Shown piece after piece: positions 58,188 to 64,000 of a stretch of 64,000 bases of DNA (position 1 is its first letter; every line of letters begins with the position of its first letter). The notes beneath the pieces were generated by a model. It made no database searches. It had not been told where the DNA came from and was given only the letters and a program-made list of their open reading frames with translations. The position numbers and the translations under genes are program-made. This DNA is from Actinocatenispora thailandica (GTDB lineage: Bacteria; Actinomycetota; Actinomycetes; Mycobacteriales; Micromonosporaceae): NCBI RefSeq assembly GCF_016865425.1, contig NZ_AP023355.1, forward strand, positions 2,044,198 through 2,108,197, given 5' to 3'.

Positions 58188-58744
58188 GTGTTCGCCCCCG
58201 AGATCGAGTCGTACAGCGCACTCAGCTGCGGCTGGTAGCCGTCGAGACGCTCCGGCGCGGCGAGGACCAGGACCGACACCACGCGGTCGGCCTGCCGCAG
58301 CACGCTGAGCCGGCCGATCCGGTCGTCGCCGACCGCGGTACCGGTCCCGCCCGCGTACCCGTGCCTGGTGCGCTGGACCGACTCCTGGGTCGCCGCGATG
58401 TGCGCCACGGTCAGCAGCCGGGCCCGGCGCTGGAACAACGTCTCGGCTGACGGCGGCGGTCCGGTGACCGTCAGCGCGGTCACGCTGACCCGGTCGCCGC
58501 GATGCGTCAGGACCAGCTGCGCGTCGGACTGGCTGTCGATCTGCCACCCGGGGATGGGGTCGACCCGGGTCGACTCGGCGTCGGCGGTCAGCGTCACCGT
58601 CTCGTGCGGATCGGCCGTTCTGGTCGACCCGGGGGTACTCCTCGCAAGGATCGTGATCGCGCCGACGAGCACCGCGAGGAGTAGCACGACGACGATCGCC
58701 GGCCACCGCGCGCCGGCACGGTCGGCGGTCCCGGTAGCGGCCAT
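58184..58744 (-). CDS. Single-pass membrane protein co-translated with PrsW
   Basis: 186 residues from the ATG giving MAATGTADRAGARW, with GGAGG upstream. One helix at about 14-35 (IVVVLLLAVLVGAITILARS) is followed by an extracytoplasmic domain (IPGWQIDSQSDAQLVLTHRG, SAETLFQRRARLLTVAHIAA, APERLDGYQPQLSALYDSIS). That domain resembles the PsbP/LpqN-type beta domains of actinobacterial lipoproteins, though no lipobox is present. The stop overlaps the PrsW start. It may be a PrsW partner or substrate; that is inferred from gene order only. Confidence 0.78.
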   Translation of the reverse strand: MAATGTADRAGARWPAIVVVLLLAVLVGAITILARSTPGSTRTADPHETVTLTADAESTRVDPIPGWQIDSQSDAQLVLTHRGDRVSVTALTVTGPPPSAETLFQRRARLLTVAHIAATQESVQRTRHGYAGGTGTAVGDDRIGRLSVLRQADRVVSVLVLAAPERLDGYQPQLSALYDSISGANT

Positions 58745-59147
58745 CCGTACCTCCAAAGATCGACTTCTGGCCAGTAAAGAGGCCGGTCACCGCGGTACGC
58801 GGGGAAAGCGGCGACTGTGGCACATCCGAGTTAACCGATCGGCGGGTGTTCGAGGTGCCTCGCGCGGTTCGGCCCGGATAGCCCTCGTTCATCCGCCCGG
58901 CCGGCGCCCGGCCCGGTCGGGGTACGGCTGCGTCGACGCGGTCGGGCCACGGCGCGCGCCGAGCTGGCGGCGGACGCGCGGCGCGCGCGCCGGCGGCGCG
59001 GGTGTGCCACCCCGGCCGGGTGGCCGGGGTCTTGTCAGCTCGGCTCCCAGGTATGAGAATTCGATTTCTCACCCAAAAGGTACTCAGCTGGCAAGGTGGA
59101 CCATCGACGACATCCGGTCAGCTGCACCGACGCATCGGAGGCGAACC
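58745..59147. other. 403-base intergenic region with two inverted repeats
   Basis: Between divergent genes. It holds a 9-bp stem with a 4-base loop, ACCCCGGCC at 59009-59017 pairing with GGCCGGGGT at 59022-59030, followed by CTTG. An AT-rich inverted repeat, TGAGAA at 59054-59059 and TTCTCA at 59066-59071, lies 77-94 bases before the DUF4185 gene. The first looks like a terminator or attenuator, the second like a protein-binding site in the promoter. No gene is supported. Confidence 0.5.
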
Positions 59148-60269
59148 GTGACCACAGGCAGAGACCGCCGCGACCCCGCCGGACCGGCCATCGGCCGGCG
59201 CCGGCTGCTGACCGCCGGCCTCGGCGCCGCCGCCGGCGTCGCACTCGGTGCCGGCGCGCTGGATGCCGTCGCCAGCGCCGGCACCGTGCACCCCGACGTG
59301 ATCACCGGATTCAAGGTGAAGAACCTGACCGGCCCGGCCGAGACCGGCGGTTTCGCCGCCCCATGGACCGACCTCGGCATCCCGGCCCGCTGCCCGAACG
59401 GGTCGATCCTGTTCGTCTGCGGCGACACGTTCGACGGCGACGGCGTCGGCGGCTCGAACTGGCGCGCGCCGGTCGGCCTGCGCTCCTCCTCGGCCGACCT
59501 CGGCTCGCTGACCATCGACGGTGCGGTCGGCGGATCGAGCGCGGTCGGCCTGGTACCGGAGGGGCACGCGCCGGTGGGCGGCGGCTACACCACCGCGATC
59601 CCGTCCGACGTGTTCACCGTCGGCGACACCATGTACCTGCACCTGATGCGCGGGGTGATCTACCAGACCGACCACACCGACTTCTGGCGCTCCACCGACA
59701 ACGGCGAGACCTGGGAGTACCTCTGCCAGTGGCCGGCCGATCTGTACGGCGGGCAGTTCCAGCAGAAGACCTACGCGGTCGCCGACGACGGGTACTGCTA
59801 CGTGCTGTCCACGGTGTTCAACCGGGACGTCACCTCCGGCCTGCTGCTGCACCGGGTACCGCAGGACCAGCTCGGGGTGCCCGCCGCCTACCAGCCGTGG
59901 GGTTACGCGAACGGCGCCTGGGCCTGGGGGAACGCGCCCACCACGATCACCGGCGCCCGCAAGTGGGGTGAGACCTGCTTCCGCGCGATGGGCGGGCAGT
60001 ACTCGTTCAGCTGGCTCAACATGGACGCGCTCGGCATCCGCGCGCAGGTGTTCCCGCTGCCCACCTCGAACCTGTTCACCACGCCGGAACAGACCATCAT
60101 CGTGCCGACCTCGCCGGGCCTGGAGGTCGGCAACCTCGTCGCGAGCCCCTACGGCGGGTTCGTCATCCCCGGCTCCACCTTCGACGACTACCACATCTGC
60201 GTCAGCCAGTGGTACGACAGCACCGACTACCGCGTCATGCACTACCAGATCAACGGCCTCGCCCACTGA
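59148..60269 (+). CDS. Tat-exported DUF4185-domain protein
   Basis: 373 residues from GTG 59148, with GGAGG nine bases upstream. The N-terminus has a twin-arginine signal (IGRRRLLTAGLGAAAGVALG). The mature region is a five-bladed propeller-like DUF4185 domain: GDTFDGDGVGGSNWRAPV, FTVGDTMYLHLMRGVIYQTD, FWRSTDNGETWEYLCQWPAD, LVASPYGGFVIPGSTFDDYH. DUF4185 relatives include secreted and mycobacterial surface proteins and D-arabinan-degrading (endo-D-arabinanase) families, so glycan binding or cleavage is possible. It is followed by a perfect palindromic terminator. The ORF is monocistronic. Confidence 0.88.
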   Translation: MTTGRDRRDPAGPAIGRRRLLTAGLGAAAGVALGAGALDAVASAGTVHPDVITGFKVKNLTGPAETGGFAAPWTDLGIPARCPNGSILFVCGDTFDGDGVGGSNWRAPVGLRSSSADLGSLTIDGAVGGSSAVGLVPEGHAPVGGGYTTAIPSDVFTVGDTMYLHLMRGVIYQTDHTDFWRSTDNGETWEYLCQWPADLYGGQFQQKTYAVADDGYCYVLSTVFNRDVTSGLLLHRVPQDQLGVPAAYQPWGYANGAWAWGNAPTTITGARKWGETCFRAMGGQYSFSWLNMDALGIRAQVFPLPTSNLFTTPEQTIIVPTSPGLEVGNLVASPYGGFVIPGSTFDDYHICVSQWYDSTDYRVMHYQINGLAH

Positions 60270-60278
60270 CGCCGACAC

Positions 60279-60304
60279 CCCCGGCATCCGCGCGGATGCC
60301 GGGG
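60279..60304. terminator. Perfect 26-base palindrome after the DUF4185 gene
   Basis: CCCCGGCATCCGC and its complement are continuous (60279-60304), a fully self-complementary hairpin between the convergent DUF4185 gene and the Uma2 remnant. It is a strong candidate bidirectional terminator. Confidence 0.65.
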
Positions 60305-60315
60305 CCGTGCCGCCG

Positions 60316-60640
60316 CTATCGACCGGTCTCGGTCTCCAGTGCATCGAGGGTGGTGTCGTCGTAGAGCAGGTAGCTGCCGTCGGCCTCGTCGAGCCGATGG
60401 CGACACACGTGGATCACTTCGTTTGCGTCCTGATCGACTCGCCAGAACTCCGGGATCCCGAGCTGCGCGTACAGCTTGGGCTTGTCCACGTAGTCATCGT
60501 CCCGGCTACTCGGCCACACCACTTCGACGGCCACTTCGATGTCCGTGGGTTCGAAGTACGCGCTGTAGAGGTCGATCTCGCGGCGGAACACGGCGACATC
60601 GAGCACCCTGGACTCCTTGACTGCGACTCGGAGCCTCGGA
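60316..60640 (-). pseudogene. Uma2-family (DUF820) nuclease-fold remnant, N-terminus lost
   Basis: The frame ending at 60316 encodes the C-terminal two-thirds of a Uma2 protein: ESRVLDVAVFRREIDLYSAY, FEPTDIEVAVEVVWPSSRDD, DYVDKPKLYAQLGIPEFWRV and DQDANEVIHVCRHR. The catalytic-type D...E-V core of the restriction-endonuclease fold is present, but the first 70 or so residues that should precede it are missing. Upstream the frame runs into sequence derived from an XRE/DUF5753 gene, without its own start. It is therefore a truncated, chimeric remnant and not a functional gene. Confidence 0.7.
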
Positions 60641-60973
60641 CTGGCGCTCGGCCCAGGTCGATCCGACCGTCCTGTCCACGAAGACGAGCGTCGCGTCCTC
60701 GACATCGGTGAACTCCAGGATGGAGAAGCCACCGTCCATACAAGGGTGCGCCCCGACGCTGAACGGCAGTAACTGAACGGTCACTCGTGGGTAATCGGCC
60801 ATCGCCAACAGGTGTTCAAGCTGGCCAGGTACACGGCTTGTGATCGTGTTGGCGATGACCGGTGTTCGATCGACGGCCCATTCGCCCTCCCGGTTACGGA
60901 ATCGTCCCCACCCTTCATGAGCCGCGAGGACCGCACACGGTTGCATGGCCTGCGGGGAAACTCCAACGGACAC
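60641..60973 (-). pseudogene. DUF5753 (XRE regulator C-terminal domain) remnant
   Basis: In the frame ending at 60506 the stretch ITSRVPGQLEHLLAMADYPR, VTVQLLPFSVGAHPCMDGGF and SILEFTDVEDATLVFVDRTV (about 60660-60860) is typical DUF5753 effector-domain sequence. The helix-turn-helix is absent, and the end is replaced by out-of-frame Uma2 sequence. Upstream residues (GWGRFRNREGEWAVDRTPV) do not match the family well. The junction at about 60640-60660 marks recombination between two genes. An intact XRE/DUF5753 gene lies at the end of the window. Confidence 0.65.
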
Positions 60974-60997
60974 GGTGCTGTTTCGGGCGCGGTCGCA

Positions 60998-61030
60998 CGC
61001 TACGGGCCGCCTCGCGGGCGGCCCGTAGCG
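60998..61030 (-). terminator. Hairpin ending the sigma-factor operon
   Basis: CGCTACGGGCCGCC at 60998-61011 pairs with GGCGGCCCGTAGCG at 61017-61030 around TCGCG. A 14-bp perfect stem 13 bases past the stop of the propeller gene makes a convincing GC-rich terminator. Confidence 0.7.
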
Positions 61031-61043
61031 GATCGGTAGCCGG

Positions 61044-62276
61044 TCAGCGCGCGGTCGAGACGACGCCGGCGGGCAGGCTGTCCTCCGGATAGTGGATCTT
61101 GTCGACGGCCACCGCGTTGTGCGCCGCGAGGTCGATCGTGAGCCGGACGACGTAGGCGTTCGACCCGGTGCGGCCCAGCACGGTGAGCTTGCCGTGGTCG
61201 AGCGTGACCGGTCGCCACTCCCGTACCGCCGAGATCCCGTCGGCCGCGGTGCCGTTCGGCGAGATGACCACGTTGACGGCCCGCCCGACGCCGCCGGTCA
61301 CGTCCAGTACGCCGAGCCGAAGCGTGGTCCGCCGGCCGTACTGGGTGGTCACGGCGGCGCCCTGGGTGGCGTCCGGCGACAGGATCAGCGGCGACCGGGT
61401 CTGCGCGACCCAGGCCAGCCGCGGGGTGTGCTTCGGGGAGGCCGGATCGATGCGGGCCACGTCCTCGGCCTGCCACAGCTGCGCGTTCGGCACCGAGTAA
61501 CCCTTGCGCAGCGCGCCGGTGCCCGGGTCGACCACCTGGTAGATGCCGGTGCCGTAGCGCTGCTGCGGTGCCTTGGTCGGCTTCGGCGTCGGCTTGCTGC
61601 CCGGTACCTCGAAGACCGGCTCGCCGCTCGGCAGGATCGCGGCGATCTCGGCCGCGGAGTGGTGCGCGCCGAGCGCCAGCTTGCGTACCGCGCCGTTCCG
61701 GAGATCGACCCGGAACAGCGTGTCGTCGACGCGGTTGCCGTCCGGCGCGCCGCGCAGCACCAGCCACCGGTCGTTCGACGACCAGGCGACCGGGATGCCG
61801 TCCTTGCCGGCGCGGCCGGTGCGGTAGCTGCGGTTGCCGGTGAGGTCACGCACCACGACGTCGGTTCCGGCGTAGGTGACCAGCCAGCGGCCGTTCGGCG
61901 ACAGCGGGGTACCCATCAGCGCAACGCTCGGGCCGACCTGCCCGGGTACGACGTAGCGCGAGCCGGAGCGGGTGCGTAGCAGCGCGTTGCGGGGCGTCCC
62001 GTCGTTGGCGAAGTACGGCTGGAGGTACTCGCCGCGACCAACCGGGCGGTTGGCGGGCAGCTGCGCCGCGGTGTCGATCGGTGCCGGCGGGGTCGCGCCA
62101 CCACCGTGCCAGGCGACGCCGCCGAGCACCAGCGCGGCGGCGGCCAGCGCCCCGACGCCGAACCGTCCGGCGCGGCGCCGCCGGAAGCGGCGCTGGATGC
62201 GCTGGGTGACGGCCTGCGCCGACGCCGGCCGGCTGGTCGCCGTGGCCTCCTCGTACAGCTGGCCGAGCTCGTTCAT
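61044..62276 (-). CDS. Membrane-anchored beta-propeller partner of SigE-type sigma factor
   Basis: 410 residues from an ATG overlapping the sigma-factor stop, with GAGGAGG upstream. The cytoplasmic N-terminus has about 40 residues (LGQLYEEATATSRPASAQAV, then RRFRRRRAGR). One membrane helix follows (FGVGALAAAALVLGGVAW) and then an extracytoplasmic propeller-like domain (GTPLSPNGRWLVTYAGTDVV, VAWSSNDRWLVLRGAPDGN, PLILSPDATQGAAVTTQYGR). The architecture (short cytosolic part, one helix, extracytoplasmic sensor) suggests an anti-sigma factor, but no zinc-finger ZAS motif is present. Its role in silencing the co-translated sigma factor is inferred. Confidence 0.85.
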   Translation of the reverse strand: MNELGQLYEEATATSRPASAQAVTQRIQRRFRRRRAGRFGVGALAAAALVLGGVAWHGGGATPPAPIDTAAQLPANRPVGRGEYLQPYFANDGTPRNALLRTRSGSRYVVPGQVGPSVALMGTPLSPNGRWLVTYAGTDVVVRDLTGNRSYRTGRAGKDGIPVAWSSNDRWLVLRGAPDGNRVDDTLFRVDLRNGAVRKLALGAHHSAAEIAAILPSGEPVFEVPGSKPTPKPTKAPQQRYGTGIYQVVDPGTGALRKGYSVPNAQLWQAEDVARIDPASPKHTPRLAWVAQTRSPLILSPDATQGAAVTTQYGRRTTLRLGVLDVTGGVGRAVNVVISPNGTAADGISAVREWRPVTLDHGKLTVLGRTGSNAYVVRLTIDLAAHNAVAVDKIHYPEDSLPAGVVSTAR

Positions 62277-62791
62277 CGGGCAACCTCCTCGGCGAGCGAC
62301 CGGTCGGTGCCGATCGCGAGTTCCGGTGCCAGCTCGCGCAGCCGGCGGATCGCTTGATGGGTGCGGCTCTTGACGGTGCCGACGGAGCACCCCAGCGCCG
62401 CAGCGGTGTCCACTTCGGACAGATCCTCGTAGTAGCGCAGCGCCAGCACCGCGCGCTGCTTCGGCGTCAACCTGCGTAGCGCGGCGATGAACGCCTCGCG
62501 CCGGGTGACCGACTCGGCCACCTCGACCGGGGCGGCGGGGTCGCCGGCCGCGGCCAGCGACGTCTCCCGCAGCCGGCGGCGACGATGCCACGAGGTGCTT
62601 TCGTTGATCATGATGCGGCGCGCGTACGCCTGCGGTTCGTCCACCCGGCCCCAGCGCTGCGCCAACCGGAACAGCGCGGTCTGCACCAGGTCCTCGGCGA
62701 GTTGGTGGTCGCCGGTCAGCGCGAACCCGAGCCTGGTCAGCGCCGGTAACCGGGCGGTCACGAACTCCGTGAACCCGTCGAGTTTCTTCAC
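62273..62791 (-). CDS. SigE-family ECF-type RNA polymerase sigma factor
   Basis: 172 residues from the GTG giving VKKLDGFTEFV, with GGGAGG upstream; an upstream GTG adds six residues. Region 2 is ALTGDHQLAEDLVQTALFRL and RVDEPQAYARRIMIN, and region 4 contains LRRLTPKQRAVLALRYYEDL and the recognition helix ALGCSVGTVKSRTHQAIRRL. This pattern (LRYYEDLSEVDTAAALGCS) is the actinobacterial SigE-like class abundant in Micromonosporaceae and relatives. It is co-translated with a membrane propeller protein that may control it. The target promoters are unknown. Confidence 0.95.
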   Translation of the reverse strand: MKKLDGFTEFVTARLPALTRLGFALTGDHQLAEDLVQTALFRLAQRWGRVDEPQAYARRIMINESTSWHRRRRLRETSLAAAGDPAAPVEVAESVTRREAFIAALRRLTPKQRAVLALRYYEDLSEVDTAAALGCSVGTVKSRTHQAIRRLRELAPELAIGTDRSLAEEVAR

Positions 62792-62958
62792 CCGTACCTC
62801 CCTTGACACTGCCTACGAGGGCCGAGAGGCCGAGCGAGGTTCGATGTCCCGGCGAACTTGTCGGGATCGCGCCCGGACCGCGCCGGGGTGCGGCGAGGGC
62901 GCGGCCCGCGCATCCGCCTCGGCGTCTGCGCCGGAGCGCGTCGCCGGCCGATGCGGTG

Positions 62959-62991
62959 CGGCCCGCGAATCCGCCTCGGATCCGCGGGCCG
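62959..62991. terminator. Hairpin downstream of the DUF397 gene
   Basis: CGGCCCGCGAATCCG at 62959-62973 pairs with CGGATCCGCGGGCCG at 62977-62991 with one mismatch and a 3-base loop. It lies 116 bases past the DUF397 stop. A partial copy of the left arm occurs near 62903-62921. Confidence 0.5.
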
Positions 62992-63106
62992 GCTACTGAC
63001 AGTGATGCGGCCTAGCGGTACGTGCCCGCATGCGGCATCATGTCTCGCGGTGTCTCACCACTGCGATGGCTCGGGTGCCGGCTTCGGGCAGGAAGCCGTA
63101 CCCGGG

Positions 63107-63307
63107 TCATCGCGCGGTGGCACACCCCGCGGCGAAGCGGACGAACGCGCCGAACGCCGTCGGGGCCACCGCGAGGGCGGCCCCGGCCGGGTCCTTCGAG
63201 TCGCGTACCCCGACGATCCCGGACAGGTTCGTCGCCACTTCGACGCACTGGTTGCTGGCGCTGCTGCGGCTGGACTTGCGCCACACCGCGCCGGTCAGGC
63301 CACTCAC
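63107..63307 (-). CDS. DUF397-domain protein
   Basis: 66 residues. The first half GAVWRKSSRSSASNQCVEVA and VGVRDSKDPAGAALAV are the two conserved strands of DUF397. The GTG start follows the stop of the XRE gene by four bases, with GGGAG upstream. DUF397 proteins are small partners of XRE/DUF5753 regulators such as the WhiJ and BldB-linked pairs in Streptomyces, where they influence development or antibiotic production. Confidence 0.93.
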   Translation of the reverse strand: MSGLTGAVWRKSSRSSASNQCVEVATNLSGIVGVRDSKDPAGAALAVAPTAFGAFVRFAAGCATAR

Positions 63308-63311
63308 GTGG

Positions 63312-64000
63312 TCACTCCCTCATGATCTGCCCGATGAGCGCGCGGCTGTCCGCGGCGTTCAGGGCGTGCTTGCTGATGTCGGCGAATGCCTCGTCGTAAC
63401 GCGCCACCTCCTGCGGTTTGTTGAAGTAGTTGTCCCCGAGGAACCCGTCGCTGTAGGCGATCGGATGGTCCTCCGGGAAGCGCAGCACGATGAACTGGCC
63501 GGTCGTGTAGCCCAGGTGCAGGCCCGCATCGAACCGGACCACCCGCACCGACACGGTCGGCAGCTCGGTCATCGCGACGATGTGGTCGAGCTGGTCGACG
63601 AGCACCTGCGGCCCGCCGACCGGCCGCCGCAGTACGGTCTCGGAGAGCACCACGTCCAGCCGCAGCGGGTCGGTTGCCCGGGTCAGCACGCTCTGCCGGC
63701 TGCGCCGCAGGCGGACCCGCTTGGCCACCTCGGTCGGCGGCCGGCTGCGGCCGTCACCGCCGGGCAGGCTGGTGATGGCCGCCGCGTACGCCTCGGTCTG
63801 CAGCAGGCCGGGCACCAGGTCCGGCTCGTAGCTGACCAGCTCGGTCGCGCTGCCCTCCAGCCCCAGGTACAGGTCGAACTCCGGCGACACCACGTCGCGG
63901 TAGCGGGTGAACGGGCCCTTCAGCCGGGTCAGCGCGAGCAGTTCGGTGAGCCGGCGGTGCGTCGCGTCGTCCGCCCCGTACAGCTCGACCAGGCCGTCGA
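63312..64000 (-). CDS. XRE-family regulator with DUF5753 domain (5' partial)
   Basis: The C-terminal 230 residues lie inside the window; the frame is open to base 64000, so the helix-turn-helix lies beyond the edge. DUF5753 signature sequences are RYRDVVSPEFDLYLGLEGSA, LVSYEPDLVPGLLQTEAYAA, VLSETVLRRPVGGPQVLVDQ and FIVLRFPEDHPIAYSDGFLG. These proteins regulate development and pair with DUF397 proteins, one of which follows directly. The DUF5753 ligand is unknown. A related domain has decayed 2.5 kb away (60641-60973). Confidence 0.9.
   Translation of the reverse strand, partial: DGLVELYGADDATHRRLTELLALTRLKGPFTRYRDVVSPEFDLYLGLEGSATELVSYEPDLVPGLLQTEAYAAAITSLPGGDGRSRPPTEVAKRVRLRRSRQSVLTRATDPLRLDVVLSETVLRRPVGGPQVLVDQLDHIVAMTELPTVSVRVVRFDAGLHLGYTTGQFIVLRFPEDHPIAYSDGFLGDNYFNKPQEVARYDEAFADISKHALNAADSRALIGQIMRE

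Noticed and set aside
1-64000. tRNA, rRNA, insertion sequence and integrase genes
   Set aside because: I looked for conserved tRNA/rRNA stretches and for transposase or recombinase motifs in all frames and found none. A dedicated tRNA search would be needed to exclude a tRNA fully.

Overview
The window is very GC-rich, dense, operon-organised actinobacterial DNA. GTG starts, ATGA/GTGA stop-start overlaps and good GGAGG-type ribosome sites are common. The gene set fits a saprophytic filamentous actinomycete: CUT1 sugar importers without their own ATPase, many LacI and GntR regulators, DUF397/DUF5753 XRE pairs, a DUF574 methyltransferase, and a SigE-type sigma factor with a membrane propeller partner. 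A Micromonosporaceae-like host is my guess only. I saw no rRNA, tRNA, CRISPR array or insertion sequence.

Layout. 1-10.9 kb: the end of a sugar ABC permease gene, a secreted beta-helix protein, a GntR regulator, an acetyl-esterase, a sugar lactonase, an apparent hydrolase/aldo-keto reductase fusion, an SDR and a DegT aminotransferase. Together they resemble uptake and oxidation of a plant-derived sugar. 11-17.6 kb: a LacI regulator, a nucleotidyltransferase and a DUF4129/MoxR/DUF58 operon. 17.7-25.5 kb: a lipoprotein, a DUF574 methyltransferase, a sirtuin, a repeat peptide plus GH25 lysozyme, a small GntR cassette with tiny membrane proteins, and a propeller protein. 25.6-32.6 kb: a bxl-like xylobiose locus (LacI, GH3, binding protein, two permeases) with two CCGAAAGTTTCGG operators. 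32.7-46.3 kb: an MFS exporter, an Acg-like nitroreductase, a membrane VOC protein, a Usp, an amidohydrolase, an alcohol dehydrogenase, an AONS-like/methyltransferase pair, a GGDEF-EAL protein and an APC permease. 46.4-54.7 kb: a second glycan regulon (LacI, GH2, GH43, ABC importer) joined by three ACAACGTTGT-like operators. 54.7-64 kb: a YtrA-type GntR/ABC operon, a PrsW pair, a DUF4185 secreted protein, XRE and Uma2 remnants, a sigma/propeller operon and an XRE/DUF397 pair cut by the window end.

The most important technical observation is that at least seven genes are broken by a single missing base, nearly always in a G or C run, and restoring one base gives a full-length protein each time. 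Two further cases fit the same pattern: an odd LacI start and the fusion junction at 7.93 kb. This looks like systematic homopolymer under-calling in the consensus rather than gene decay, so the entries marked frameshifted are probably intact genes in the organism. The best candidates for undescribed biology are the AONS-like/methyltransferase pair, the signal-less GH25 operon with its repeat peptide, the small GntR cassette at 22-23.3 kb, and the duplicated mini-ORFs before the xylobiose permease gene.
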